Below, piece by piece: positions 9,554 through 18,410 of a stretch of DNA of 64,000 bases. Within the stretch, counting starts at the first letter, position 1, and the number at the start of each line of letters is the position of its first letter. The stretch is from Arthrobacter sp. ZGTC412. Lineage in GTDB: Bacteria; Actinomycetota; Actinomycetes; Actinomycetales; Micrococcaceae. The position numbers were made by a program, and so were the translations under genes. The stretch is taken from positions 1 through 64,000 of the forward strand of contig NZ_PJII01000016.1 of the NCBI RefSeq assembly GCF_002929215.1, given 5' to 3'. The notes beneath the pieces were generated by a model that made no database searches, had not been told where the DNA came from, and saw only the letters and a list, made by a program, of their open reading frames with translations.

Positions 9554-10966
9554 CTAGAGCTGGACCTCCCGGCGGTCCAGCACAATCTGCTGCACGTCCA
9601 GGTAGCCCGACTGGAATCCCGCCCGGGAGTAGCACAGGTAGAAAAGCCACATCCGCTGGAACACCGCATCGAAGCCCAGCTCCCCCACTTCGCGGGACCG
9701 CTCCAGAAACCGTTCCTCCCACAGCCGGAGGGTGGTGGCGTAGTGGTCCCCCATGCCCATCCGCTCGCGCACGCGCAAGGTGGTGTACTGCTCCGTCACG
9801 CCTTCGATGGCCCGTACCGACGGCAGGAAACCGCCCGGGAAGATGTACTTGTGCACCCAGGTGTAGGCGTTCCGGGTGGCGAGCATGCGGTCATGCGGCA
9901 TGGTGATCGCCTGGATTGCTACCTTCCCGCCCGGCGCCAGCACACGGTCGATGGTCTGGAAGTAGATGGGCCAGAACTCGTAGCCCACAGCCTCGATCAT
10001 CTCTACGGATACAACGGCGTCGTACTCGCCTTCCACCGCCCGGTAGTCCTGCAGCGCCACGGTCACCTGGTCCGAATAGCCGGCCGCCGCGATGCGCTCC
10101 TGCGCCAGCTCCTGCTGCTCACTGGAAAGGGTAATGCTGTAGACAGTGGCGCCGCGGGCCGCAGCCCGGAGTGCCAACTCGCCCCAACCGGTGCCGATTT
10201 CCAGGAGCCTGGTCCCCGCGCCGACGCCGGCTTTGTCCAGCAGCCGGTCAATCTTCGCCTGCTGAGCTTCGGCCAGGGCTTCCCAGGCAACAGCGGAAAG
10301 GGGCCCCGCTTCAAGCGGAAACAGCCCCGACGAGTAGCTCATCGTGGAGTCAAGGAAGCTGGAGAACAGATCGTTGGACAAATCGTAGTGCCGCGAGATG
10401 TTGCTGCGGGTGTTCTGCTCGGCATTCCGCTCCTGCCGCGGCGTTCGCGGCAGGTACAAGGCGCGCAACGCCTGCAGTGGCGCGGGAATCAACGTATCCA
10501 CCGAGGCGGCAAACACTTCAAGGACGCCGGCGAGGCAGCTGGCCTCCCAGTCACCGGCCATAAACGATTCCCCCAGCCCGATCAGGCCGTTGTCACCGAT
10601 CCGGGCCTCGAACACCTCCGGCCGAACCATCACCATCACCGGCGCATCGGCGCCGCCGGCGCCCAGGACAGTACCGTCCGGGTACTCCACCCGCATTGGC
10701 AGCCGCTTTACTGCCCCCTTGAACAGAAGCCCTGCGGCCTTGCCTGCCACTGCTGCTTTGGCTCCCGACGGCGGCTGCGCAACTTCCGGCCATACGTCCG
10801 GATCGATGGTGGCGGGCGACGCCGGCACTCCCGTCGCGGTCCAGGCTGCGGCATAGTGCGTGGCGGCTTTGTCCAAAACTTCGCCTGAAGTCTTGTCCCT
10901 GGCCTTATCCCTGGTTTTGTCCCGAAGAGGGATTGCAGTTGCTTGGTTGTCGTCCGTCATTGTCAT
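9554..10966 (-). CDS. Cyclopropane-fatty-acyl-phospholipid synthase-like methyltransferase
   Basis: 470-aa SAM-dependent enzyme of the CFA synthase/mycolic-acid methyltransferase family. Substrate-side motif ISRHYDLSNDLFSSFLD, SAM-binding motif LLEIGTGWGELALRAA (Cys of the usual GCGWG replaced by Thr) and VSVEMIEAVGYEFWP are visible. It transfers a methyl(ene) from SAM to unsaturated acyl chains of phospholipids at the membrane. ATG at 10966 overlaps the DUF1365 stop as ATGA, with GGAGG upstream, implying translational coupling. The N-terminus carries a Lys/Asp-rich repeat (DKTRDKARDKT). The exact product (cyclopropane, methyl branch or furan precursor) cannot be read from sequence. Confidence 0.88.
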   Translation of the reverse strand: MTMTDDNQATAIPLRDKTRDKARDKTSGEVLDKAATHYAAAWTATGVPASPATIDPDVWPEVAQPPSGAKAAVAGKAAGLLFKGAVKRLPMRVEYPDGTVLGAGGADAPVMVMVRPEVFEARIGDNGLIGLGESFMAGDWEASCLAGVLEVFAASVDTLIPAPLQALRALYLPRTPRQERNAEQNTRSNISRHYDLSNDLFSSFLDSTMSYSSGLFPLEAGPLSAVAWEALAEAQQAKIDRLLDKAGVGAGTRLLEIGTGWGELALRAAARGATVYSITLSSEQQELAQERIAAAGYSDQVTVALQDYRAVEGEYDAVVSVEMIEAVGYEFWPIYFQTIDRVLAPGGKVAIQAITMPHDRMLATRNAYTWVHKYIFPGGFLPSVRAIEGVTEQYTTLRVRERMGMGDHYATTLRLWEERFLERSREVGELGFDAVFQRMWLFYLCYSRAGFQSGYLDVQQIVLDRREVQL

Positions 10967-11688
10967 TGAACTGCCTCCTGTGAGGGGTGGTGCGGCCGGG
11001 CGACGACCGGCAGCCGTCTGGCCCAAAGTTTGATGCCTTGTACCCGGATGAGTGCGGATACCAGCAGTGGCGCGGCCGGTACCGCCAAGGCCGCCATCAC
11101 GATGTTCGGAAGTGTGGCCGGGCGGCGCGTGCCGTCCATGGTGGCGACGAACGGCCGGTGGCCTTCGCGGTCCAGCACGATGGAAACCCCGAGGCGCTCC
11201 CCCGGCGCGGGCAGCTTCATGCGGTACTGCCCGTCCACGTCGTTAAAGGGTGAAACATAGAACGCCTTCGGGACGGCAGCCCTCCCGGCCGGATCTGTAC
11301 GGAGAAGGTAGCAGTGGCGCTCCCCGTAGGTGTTGTGCACTTCGGCCACCACGCACCCAAGCTCGCCAGTGGACCGGTAACACCAGAACAGCGTCAGCGG
11401 ATTGAAAACGTAACCCAATACCCTGGCGCTGGTCAGCATGTGGATGGGGCCGCCGTCGGGCTCTATCCCCTGCGTGCGCAAGTACCGTTCCACGTTGATG
11501 CGGATGGTGGCGTCCGGATCACCCAGGTGGTCCCCTGCGCGGAACACTGCGAGCGGCCGCAGCAGGAGCGGAAGCCGCGGAAGCCTGTCAACGTCCACGA
11601 ACCAGCTGTAGCTGCGGTACGTGAATGCGTTCTTTAACGGAGTGCGCCGCACGTGGGAAATGGAGGTGCGGTAGATGGCTGAGCTCAT
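10963..11688 (-). CDS. DUF1365 family protein
   Basis: 241-aa protein with the DUF1365 signatures: YRTSISHVRRTPLKNAFTYR at the N-terminus, LTSARVLGYVFNPLTLFWCY in the middle, EVHNTYGERHCYLL, and KAFYVSPFNDVDGQYRM. The biochemical function is not known to me. It sits between the FAD oxidoreductase and CFA-like genes, with an ATGA overlap at each end. This trio is conserved in many bacteria, which suggests a step in acyl-chain modification. A hydrophobic segment (IVMAALAVPAAPLLVSALI) near the C-terminus suggests membrane association. Confidence 0.9.
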   Translation of the reverse strand: MSSAIYRTSISHVRRTPLKNAFTYRSYSWFVDVDRLPRLPLLLRPLAVFRAGDHLGDPDATIRINVERYLRTQGIEPDGGPIHMLTSARVLGYVFNPLTLFWCYRSTGELGCVVAEVHNTYGERHCYLLRTDPAGRAAVPKAFYVSPFNDVDGQYRMKLPAPGERLGVSIVLDREGHRPFVATMDGTRRPATLPNIVMAALAVPAAPLLVSALIRVQGIKLWARRLPVVARPHHPSQEAVQ

Positions 11689-13085
11689 GAAGGGTCCGTT
11701 GCGGAAAGAAGTTCCCGCTCCCCGCTGTTCGGGGAATCGAGCGGATCAGCATCTACGGCATGAGCCCAGGAACGTCCCAGCGATTCGGCCGCCCGGACGC
11801 CGGAAAGGGCACCGTCCTCATGGAAACCCCAGCCCAGGTACGCTCCGGCGAAGGCAATCCGGCCGTCGCTGAGTCCGGCGATTGCCTGCTGCGCCTGCAG
11901 GGATTCAGGGGTGTACTGCGGGTGCTCGTACACCATCCGCTCCAGCACGGCGTCATCGGCAATCAGCTCCGACTCCCCCAGGCTCACCAGGTACCGCCTG
12001 CCGTCAACCGGCTCCAGCCGCTGCAGCCGGGTGAGGTCGTAACTAACCAGGACCTTGTCCGGCCGGGCGTCGCACGACGGCAGGCGGTAGTTCCAGGAAG
12101 CCTTCGCGTTGCCGGCAGTGGGAAGGACCGCCGGATCCTGGTGGAACACGGTGTGGTTTACGGAGTAAGGCATTCCGCCCAGCGCCTGCTTCTCGGCGCG
12201 CGTGGCATCTGGCAGGAACCCGAGTGCCTGGGCCGGATGGGTGGCAATGACGACGGCGTCAAAGTCTTCCAGCCCGTGCTCAGTTCCGATTTCCACGCCA
12301 TGCGGCAGGCGCCGGATGGCGGTGACCGGGGTGTTTAGCCGGACATCCGGCAGGGTGGCGGCGAGTTTCTCAACGTACCGGGCGGAACCGCCGGTGACGG
12401 TCCGCCACTGCGGGGAACCCTTCACGCCCAGCATTCCGTGGTGGTCCAGGAAGGTGAAGAGGTAGCCGGCCGGGTAGGCCAGCGCGGTGGTGGGATCGCA
12501 GGACCAGACTGCACTGACCACCGGGGTCATAAAATGCGAAATGAAGTACGGGCTGAAGTTGTTCCGTTCCAGGAACCCGCCCAAGGTCAGCTCCGGCTGG
12601 GCTGTGTCGGGACTGACAGCTGAAACGGGTGCCGTCTTCAGGAGTGCCCGGGCCTTGCGGTAGAAGCGGGTGACCTCCAGCAGCATCAGCAGGTAGCGGC
12701 CCCGCAGCAAACTGGAGGGCCGGGCAATGATTCCGCGGCCGCCGTCGCGCGCCCCGGCATACTCCAGGCCGCAGCCGTCACACCGGACGGACATGCTCAT
12801 TTCCGAGTCCTGCGTTTCCACCCCCAGCTCAGCGAACAGCCGCAGCAGGGTGGGATAGGTCCGCTCGTTGTGGACGATGAAGCCGGTATCCACGCCGATA
12901 GCCGACCCGTCCGGTTGCGGGAGGTCGTGCGTATGGGCGTGCCCGCCCAGCCGGGAGTCCGCCTCAAATAAGGTGACGTGATCCTGCCGGTTGAGGACGT
13001 AGGCGGCGGTCAGACCGGCCACGCCGCTGCCGACGACGGCAACCCGCCGCCTGTCGCCTTTGTTTACTGCTGGGTCGGGTGACAA
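11685..13085 (-). CDS. FAD-dependent amine-oxidase-family oxidoreductase
   Basis: 466-aa flavoprotein with an N-terminal dinucleotide-binding motif VAVVGSGVAGLTAAYVL and the FAD-contacting segment LFEADSRLGGHAHTH. The family includes desaturases and isomerases; paired with DUF1365 and a CFA-like enzyme it probably oxidises or desaturates modified fatty acyl chains (inference). The start is TTG at 13085, supported by AGAGGAG just upstream. It is the first gene of the operon, divergent from a LysR regulator 146 bp away. Its stop overlaps the DUF1365 ATG (ATGA). Confidence 0.88.
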   Translation of the reverse strand: MSPDPAVNKGDRRRVAVVGSGVAGLTAAYVLNRQDHVTLFEADSRLGGHAHTHDLPQPDGSAIGVDTGFIVHNERTYPTLLRLFAELGVETQDSEMSMSVRCDGCGLEYAGARDGGRGIIARPSSLLRGRYLLMLLEVTRFYRKARALLKTAPVSAVSPDTAQPELTLGGFLERNNFSPYFISHFMTPVVSAVWSCDPTTALAYPAGYLFTFLDHHGMLGVKGSPQWRTVTGGSARYVEKLAATLPDVRLNTPVTAIRRLPHGVEIGTEHGLEDFDAVVIATHPAQALGFLPDATRAEKQALGGMPYSVNHTVFHQDPAVLPTAGNAKASWNYRLPSCDARPDKVLVSYDLTRLQRLEPVDGRRYLVSLGESELIADDAVLERMVYEHPQYTPESLQAQQAIAGLSDGRIAFAGAYLGWGFHEDGALSGVRAAESLGRSWAHAVDADPLDSPNSGERELLSATDPS

Positions 13086-13231
13086 CTTATGCTCCTCTGC
13101 TGAACATTTGCCAAGGGTGGATATACAGAGGGCAATTCGGCACTGCTGTGCCAGCGGATGGGTGAAGGCCTGGCAGCTTCTCCAGCCTTGGGCAGCTTCT
13201 GCGGCACTGGGCGGCGGAGTACTGTGGGCAG

Positions 13232-14149
13232 GTGGTAAATCCGGTACACCTGAAGACCCTTCTGGAGGTCACGCGGTTGGGCTCGTTCGCGGCCGCCGCG
13301 TCAACGCTCGGCTACACGGCCTCGGCAGTCTCGCAACAGATGTCCGCGCTGGAACGGGACACCGGCGTCGTCCTCTTCCAGCGCTCCGCGCGCAGCGTGG
13401 TGCCCACGGAAGCCGCCGTCGTCATGGCCCGGCACGCGGCCAAGGTGCTCACGGACATGGAGGCACTGATGGCCGCCGCCTCCAGGACCCGGGACACGGC
13501 CAACCAGGAACTTCGGCTGGGCATTTTTCCCAGCCTGGCAACCTACGTCCTGCCCCGAATCCTGAAGAACCCGGCATGGAAGAACCTGGGCATTGACCTG
13601 AAAGTCTCCGTGGCGGAACCGGGCCAGACAATCCAGGGGCTGCGCACGGGCGGTGACCTGGACCTGGCCGTGGTCTTCCAGGTGGGCCAGACCGGGTTCG
13701 CGTGGCCGAACACCATAAACCGGCAGTGGATCGGTGACGATAATTTCCGCGTAGTGCTGCCCGCCGGCTGGGGTTTCCGGTCCGACGCGAAGGTGGCAGC
13801 TGACCACCTTTCCGAGATGCCGTGGATCATGCACCACCCCGGCACCAGCGATGCCATGGTCATCGAACGCCTCTTCGCGGGCTGCAACCTGCATCCGCGC
13901 GTGGTGGCCCACAGTGACGACTTCCACGCGAGCCTTGAAATGGCTGCGGCAGGGCTGGGGGCGGCGCTGGTTCCCGAATTGGCGCTGCGCCACCGGCCGG
14001 ACGGGGTGGTGGTGCTTGACGTTCCCGAGATCCGGCTGGCCAGAAACGTTTTCGCGCTGCTGATCAATGACAGGAAAACCGCCCGGGTGCAGCTGTTTGT
14101 TGACCTGCTCGCTGAGACCCTGGCCGGGATGCGCACCGCGGTGAATTAG
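13232..14149 (+). CDS. LysR-family transcriptional regulator
   Basis: 305-aa LysR-type regulator: N-terminal winged helix-turn-helix (LKTLLEVTRLGSFAAAASTL followed by the recognition helix in TASAVSQQMSALERD), then a periplasmic-binding-like effector domain from about residue 90. GTG start at 13232. It is divergent from the FAD oxidoreductase/DUF1365/CFA operon, and the shared 146-bp gap is the natural place for its operator, so it is the likely regulator of that operon; the effector is unknown. Confidence 0.9.
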   Translation: MVNPVHLKTLLEVTRLGSFAAAASTLGYTASAVSQQMSALERDTGVVLFQRSARSVVPTEAAVVMARHAAKVLTDMEALMAAASRTRDTANQELRLGIFPSLATYVLPRILKNPAWKNLGIDLKVSVAEPGQTIQGLRTGGDLDLAVVFQVGQTGFAWPNTINRQWIGDDNFRVVLPAGWGFRSDAKVAADHLSEMPWIMHHPGTSDAMVIERLFAGCNLHPRVVAHSDDFHASLEMAAAGLGAALVPELALRHRPDGVVVLDVPEIRLARNVFALLINDRKTARVQLFVDLLAETLAGMRTAVN

Positions 14150-14182
14150 CCCGGAACGCTGGAATGCGCTGCAGTTCGGGTC

Positions 14183-14188
14183 TATGTT
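14183..14188 (+). promoter_or_regulatory. -10-like hexamer six bases before the DUF2004 ATG
   Basis: TATGTT (14183-14188), then six bases, then ATG at 14195. There is no Shine-Dalgarno, and a -10 at this distance would start the transcript on the start codon, i.e. a leaderless mRNA. No strong -35 is visible. Confidence 0.4.
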
Positions 14189-14194
14189 GAAAGT

Positions 14195-14698
14195 ATGAAC
14201 AAGGTAGCAAGCCAGCACTTTGGAGAGATTGAGCTCAACCACGGCAAGGATCACTTCATCGCCGCTAAGCATGAACTGCGCGGCCATCCGCTGGAAATCG
14301 ACCTGAACGTCACCGCCCATGACCACTTTGACGAAGCCGCACTGCGCAAGGTCGATTACCGTTTGCGCTTCCTGCCCGAGTTGGTAGATGAGGTGCGGGA
14401 CATGATCGCTGAGGAACTGGAGCAGGAAGGCACCAGCCCCCAGGAGTACCTCCATTTCCACTGCAGCGCACTCAAGGACGAGCACCTGCAGAAGGTTTTT
14501 GGCGTATCGGAGCGCAGCCAGCTCACCAATGCAGTGTTCCTGAAGGCCCTGAAGCTTGGCCACGTTGGGGTCTACCCCGGCCAGCCTGAACGCTACTTTG
14601 TTATGGACTTCACCCTGGGCGAGCATTTCACCGACGAGGTCCTGGTGGCGTCTGCCGACGAGGACGGCGTGGTGGACGACGAGATCGTCTGGTCCTGA
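14195..14698 (+). CDS. DUF2004 domain protein
   Basis: 167-aa acidic soluble protein recognised as DUF2004-like (IELNHGKDHFIAAKHELRGH; EIDLNVTAHDHFDEAAL; FHCSALKDEHLQKVF; VGVYPGQPERYFVMDFTLG). No catalytic motif, signal peptide or membrane segment is seen and the function is unknown. It is a single gene between the LysR regulator and a strong terminator, and its ATG may be leaderless. Confidence 0.8.
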   Translation: MNKVASQHFGEIELNHGKDHFIAAKHELRGHPLEIDLNVTAHDHFDEAALRKVDYRLRFLPELVDEVRDMIAEELEQEGTSPQEYLHFHCSALKDEHLQKVFGVSERSQLTNAVFLKALKLGHVGVYPGQPERYFVMDFTLGEHFTDEVLVASADEDGVVDDEIVWS

Positions 14699-14704
14699 AA
14701 ACGC

Positions 14705-14743
14705 AAAAGCGGTGGTTGAGCCTCAGGCTCAACCACCGCTTTT
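14705..14743. terminator. Bidirectional terminator, DUF2004 gene / metE
   Basis: Two perfectly complementary 19-nt arms (14705-14723 and 14725-14743) separated by one base, with A and T runs at the outer ends, so transcripts in both directions get a strong stem plus a U tract. It sits between two convergent genes. Confidence 0.93.
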
Positions 14744-14750
14744 TATTGTC

Positions 14751-17081
14751 TTACTTGGCGGTTTCCAGCAGGCCGGCGCGGACCGTCCTGGTGGCCTCCA
14801 CCAGGTTCCGCAGGGATTCCTCGGTCTCGGTGTAGCCGCGGGTCTTCAGGCCGCAGTCCGGGTTGACCCAGAGCTGGCGCGTCGGCACATGCTTGATGGC
14901 GGTGCTCAGCAGTTCGGTGACTTCCTCGGTGCCCGGTACGCGCGGTGAGTGGATGTCGTAAACGCCCGGGCCCACACCGCGGCCGAAGCCGTGGGATTCG
15001 AGGTCGTGCACAACTTCCATGCGGGACCGGGCGGCCTCGATGGAGGTAACGTCGGCGTCCAGGCCGTCGATGGCGTCGATGATGACGCCAAACTCCGAGT
15101 AGCAGAGGTGGGTGTGGATCTGGGTGGCGTCTGCAGCACCGGCTGTGGCCAGGCGGAAGGAGTCAACGGACCACGTCAGGTAGTCGGCGTGCTCAGCCTT
15201 GCGCAGCGGGAGCAGTTCGCGCAGGGCGGGCTCGTCCACCTGGATGACCTTGATGCCGGCGGCTTCGAGGTCGGCGATTTCGTCGCGCAACGTCAGTCCA
15301 ACCTGGTTGGCGGTCTCGCCCAGCGGCTGGTCATCACGGACGAAGGACCAGGCAAGGATGGTCACCGGACCGGTCAGCATGCCCTTCATCGGCTTGCTGG
15401 TGAGGGACTGTGCGTACTTGGCCCACTGAACCGTGATGGGAGCGCTGCGGGTGACGTCGCCCCACAGGATGGACGGACGGGTGCAGCGTGAGCCGTAGGA
15501 CTGGACCCAGCCGTGGACGGTGACGTCGAAGCCTTCGAGGTTTTCGGCGAAGTACTGGACCATGTCGTTGCGCTCGGGCTCGCCGTGCACCAGGACGTCG
15601 TAGCCGAGCTCTTCCTGCAGGTCCACAACGCGCTTGATCTCGTCCTTCATGAGCTTTTCGTACTGCTCGTTGGTGAGATCGCCCTTGTTGTTGCGGGCGC
15701 GGGCCCAACGGATCTCCGGGGTCTGCGGGAAGGAACCGATGGTGGTGGTGGGCAGCGGCGGAAGGTGCAGCGCCTCTTCCTGCGCGGCTTCGCGGACCGA
15801 GTATTCGGAGCGGGAGAAATCTGCGGAGGTGAGGGCCTCGGTGCGGGCACGGACATCCGAACGGCGGACGCCTTCAGCGGTGGCGCGGGAAGCGATCACT
15901 GCGGTTGCTTCGTCGATGGCTGCTTTGGCGGAGGCCGGGTCAGCCAGGTAGGACGCGAGGGTCTTGACCTCAACCGCCTTCTGGTCCGAGAACGCCAGCC
16001 AGCTCCGAAGCTGCTCGGAAAGCTGCGTCTCCTCGCCGACGTCGTGGGGGACGTGCTGGGTGGACGTGGAGGTGGAGACGGCGATCTTGCCGGCCGCGGC
16101 CCTCAGTTCCTCCAGCTTCGCGGCGGAAGCGGCGAGGTCGTTGCGCCAGATGTTGTGCCCATCAACCACGCCGGCAACCAGCGTCTTGTTGCCCAGGCCT
16201 GCGAGGGCGGCAGCAGAGGGAACGGCGCCTTTGAAGACGTCGATGTGCAGCGCCTCGATGTTGGTGGCAGCTAGCGTGCCGAGCTGGCCGTCCAGCGAGC
16301 CGTACGGGGTGGAAACGAGGATCTGCGGGCGGTTGGCTGCGGCGGTGAGGACCTCGTAGGCGCGGGCAACGGCTGCTTCGGTTTCAGCAGCCGGGGTGTC
16401 CTGGTCCACAACGAGGGCGGGCTCGTCGAGCTGGACCCAGCCGGCTCCGGCGGCGGCAAGTTTGTCGAGCAGCTGTACGTAGACGGGCAGGATGTCCTCG
16501 AGGCGGGACAGCGGAGCGAAGCCGGCGGGGGCGTCGTCGGAAGCCTTGGACAGCAGCAGGTAGGTGACCGGGCCAACGATGTACGGGCGGGTTTCGATGC
16601 CGTTGGCCAGGGCGAAAGCGAACTCGTCAACCTTGGCGGTGGAGGCGAGGGTGAACTCGGTCTCCGGGCCGATCTCAGGTACGAGGTAGTGGTAGTTGGT
16701 GTCGAACCACTTGGTCATTTCCAGCGGCTGCTGTTCCTTGTTGCCGCGGGCAAGCGTGAAGTAGCCGTCGACGTCGAGCTGTCCCTCAGCGTTGAGGAGC
16801 TTGCCGAAGCGGGCCGGGACTGCCCCGAGGTGCGCGGTGGTGTCCAGGACCTGGTCATAGTAGGAGAAGGTGCCAGGCACGGCCGCGGCTTCGGTCAGGC
16901 CGAGTTCCTGCAGGCGCCTCGCGATGGTCAGCTGGATGTCCTTGGCGGCGGCGTCCAGGGCGGCGGCGTCGATTTTGCCGGCCCAGTAGGCCTCCACGGC
17001 CTTCTTGAGCTCGCGGCGGCGGCCGATTCGGGGGTAGCCGAGGAGGGAGGCGGACGGGAAAGGCGTGTTGTTTTCAGGCAT
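14751..17081 (-). CDS. metE: Cobalamin-independent methionine synthase MetE
   Basis: 776-aa enzyme that transfers a methyl group from methyl-tetrahydrofolate polyglutamate to homocysteine. The N-terminal repeat begins LLGYPRIGRRRELKKA; the catalytic C-terminal barrel shows the zinc ligands in THLCYSEFG (His and Cys, about residue 670) and NPDCGLKTRG (Cys, about 755). Full length for the family. ATG at 17081 with AAGGAA upstream. It lies 83 bp downstream of metF, the enzyme that makes its methyl donor, so the two form a short pathway operon. A 6-bp dyad at 17092-17114 overlaps the ribosome-binding site. No cobalamin riboswitch was recognised. Confidence 0.97.
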   Translation of the reverse strand: MPENNTPFPSASLLGYPRIGRRRELKKAVEAYWAGKIDAAALDAAAKDIQLTIARRLQELGLTEAAAVPGTFSYYDQVLDTTAHLGAVPARFGKLLNAEGQLDVDGYFTLARGNKEQQPLEMTKWFDTNYHYLVPEIGPETEFTLASTAKVDEFAFALANGIETRPYIVGPVTYLLLSKASDDAPAGFAPLSRLEDILPVYVQLLDKLAAAGAGWVQLDEPALVVDQDTPAAETEAAVARAYEVLTAAANRPQILVSTPYGSLDGQLGTLAATNIEALHIDVFKGAVPSAAALAGLGNKTLVAGVVDGHNIWRNDLAASAAKLEELRAAAGKIAVSTSTSTQHVPHDVGEETQLSEQLRSWLAFSDQKAVEVKTLASYLADPASAKAAIDEATAVIASRATAEGVRRSDVRARTEALTSADFSRSEYSVREAAQEEALHLPPLPTTTIGSFPQTPEIRWARARNNKGDLTNEQYEKLMKDEIKRVVDLQEELGYDVLVHGEPERNDMVQYFAENLEGFDVTVHGWVQSYGSRCTRPSILWGDVTRSAPITVQWAKYAQSLTSKPMKGMLTGPVTILAWSFVRDDQPLGETANQVGLTLRDEIADLEAAGIKVIQVDEPALRELLPLRKAEHADYLTWSVDSFRLATAGAADATQIHTHLCYSEFGVIIDAIDGLDADVTSIEAARSRMEVVHDLESHGFGRGVGPGVYDIHSPRVPGTEEVTELLSTAIKHVPTRQLWVNPDCGLKTRGYTETEESLRNLVEATRTVRAGLLETAK

Positions 17082-17091
17082 GGCAATATTC

Positions 17092-17114
17092 CTTAGATAG
17101 AAGCTGCGTCTAAG
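17092..17114 (-). promoter_or_regulatory. Dyad overlapping the metE ribosome-binding site
   Basis: CTTAGA (17092-17097) and TCTAAG (17109-17114) form a 6-bp dyad around AGAAGCTGCG. The arm nearer metE includes part of the AAGG Shine-Dalgarno (17091-17094), so the mRNA hairpin would hide it. At the DNA level TAGAA-GCTGC-GTCTA resembles the McbR-type operator of methionine genes but with five instead of six spacer bases. Either reading suggests metE-specific control inside the operon. Confidence 0.45.
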
Positions 17115-17164
17115 CTTGGGCTCAAAACCCTCTGGTTTGGAGCTGCGTGGTGAGCGGAAGGCGG

Positions 17165-18130
17165 TCAGCTGGCGAGCTGCGGGCGGGCCACAGCGTCACG
17201 CCGGCCGGCGGTGCGGGAGCGCCGCGGCAAAGCGAGCTTGTCCAGCACTTCCAGTGCGCTTTGGTGTTCGTTGAAGGTGTACAGGTGAATGCCGGGAGCG
17301 CCTGCATCCAGGGCGGCGTTGGCCAGGTCCACCGTGGCATCGACGCCGATGTGCAGCCGATCGATGTCGCTGTCCGCGGCGGCCAGGCGTTCCATCAGTT
17401 CGGGCGCGGGCTCCACGCCGGCCAATTCGCCCAGCCGTTTGAGGCGGCGGAGGCTGGTGAGCGGCATAACGCCGGGAATGATGGGGATGGTGACCCCGGC
17501 CCGGCGTGCCCGGGTGAGGAGGTCCGCATACTCTTCGGTCCGGAAGAAGACCTGCGTGATGGCGAAGTCCGCGCCGGAACGCTGCTTGGCGAGCAGCACC
17601 TCGACGTCGTGCTCTTCACTCGGTGATTCCGGATGCCTGGTGGGATATGCCGCCACGCCCACCGCAATCTTCCCGGCGCACAGCAGTGCTGACCGGCGCT
17701 GTTCCACCCGGCGGATGAGTTCAATCAGGTCCTGGGCGTAGCGCAGTGAGCCCGCAGCAGGTTCCCCGCCGTCCTTGGGCAGGTCACCGCGCAGTGCGAG
17801 AATGCCCCGCACGCCGGTGTCCAGCAGTTCACCGATGATACCTGCCAGTTCCTGCGGGGTGTTCCCTACGCAGGTCAGGTGGGCCAGCGGCCGGAGGGTG
17901 GTTTCGAGCAGGAGCCGGTTGATGAGTTCGACGGCGGTGTCCCTGTTGGAGCCGCTGGCACCATAGGTGACGGAGACGTAGTCCGGTTCGGTGCTTTCCA
18001 GCTCGCGGATGGTGGTCCACAGTGTCTCCGCGGCTTTCGGCGACCGCGGCGGGAACAGCTCATAGGAGAGCGCCACCGGGGCGGCGTCGGAGAGGTTCGG
18101 GTGTATGTCAATAAGGCTGGGTGGTGACAT
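17165..18130 (-). CDS. metF: 5,10-methylenetetrahydrofolate reductase MetF
   Basis: 321-aa FAD-dependent TIM-barrel enzyme that reduces methylene-THF to methyl-THF for methionine synthesis. Family motifs: SYELFPPRSPKAAETLW at the N-terminus (Glu of the active site), VSVTYGASGSNR, LAHLTCVGNT, ILALRGDLPKDGG, and FAITQVFFRTEEY. ATG at 18130 has AAGGAC upstream. It is the first gene of metF-metE. The 350 bp upstream carry two dyads (18330-18343, 18396-18410). Confidence 0.95.
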   Translation of the reverse strand: MSPPSLIDIHPNLSDAAPVALSYELFPPRSPKAAETLWTTIRELESTEPDYVSVTYGASGSNRDTAVELINRLLLETTLRPLAHLTCVGNTPQELAGIIGELLDTGVRGILALRGDLPKDGGEPAAGSLRYAQDLIELIRRVEQRRSALLCAGKIAVGVAAYPTRHPESPSEEHDVEVLLAKQRSGADFAITQVFFRTEEYADLLTRARRAGVTIPIIPGVMPLTSLRRLKRLGELAGVEPAPELMERLAAADSDIDRLHIGVDATVDLANAALDAGAPGIHLYTFNEHQSALEVLDKLALPRRSRTAGRRDAVARPQLAS

Positions 18131-18329
18131 TTGCGTCCTTGGCTTTGGGCCATTGAGGGCTGACTGTCAGAAGTTGCGACAGCACCGGCAATGAATTGAG
18201 TTTGGGGAACACGGAATAACTCCACAGGACGCAGCCGCGACTGGTACGCCTGGAATGAAGTTGTCCGTGAGCAAATGTCAGGCCCACATGGGGGCACCCA
18301 CACCCTCCGCAACGGAGGATCGCTGACAC

Positions 18330-18343
18330 GTTACCGCGGTAAC
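18330..18343. promoter_or_regulatory. 14-bp palindrome upstream of metF
   Basis: GTTACCGCGGTAAC is a perfect palindrome 200 bp upstream of the metF ATG. On the minus strand it directly follows a -10-like TATACA (18344-18351 region), the position of a repressor site. The cognate regulator is not known. Confidence 0.5.
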
Positions 18344-18395
18344 TTGTATAGAACTCTAGGAGGGGCCGGAAGCGCATTCAAGTTCCCGTCCGAAT

Positions 18396-18410
18396 TAAGA
18401 CGCAGTCTTA
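18396..18410. promoter_or_regulatory. TAAGAC-GCA-GTCTTA dyad upstream of metF
   Basis: A 15-bp dyad 266 bp upstream of metF. Its core AGACGCAG also occurs in the dyad before metE (minus-strand reading), hinting at a common methionine-pathway operator. The rest of 18131-18481 shows no gene and no recognised riboswitch. Confidence 0.35.

Noticed and set aside
9350-10888. Plus-strand open frame of about 510 codons
   Set aside because: Antisense to the CFA-like methyltransferase gene and the ligase start; no ribosome-binding site or domain.
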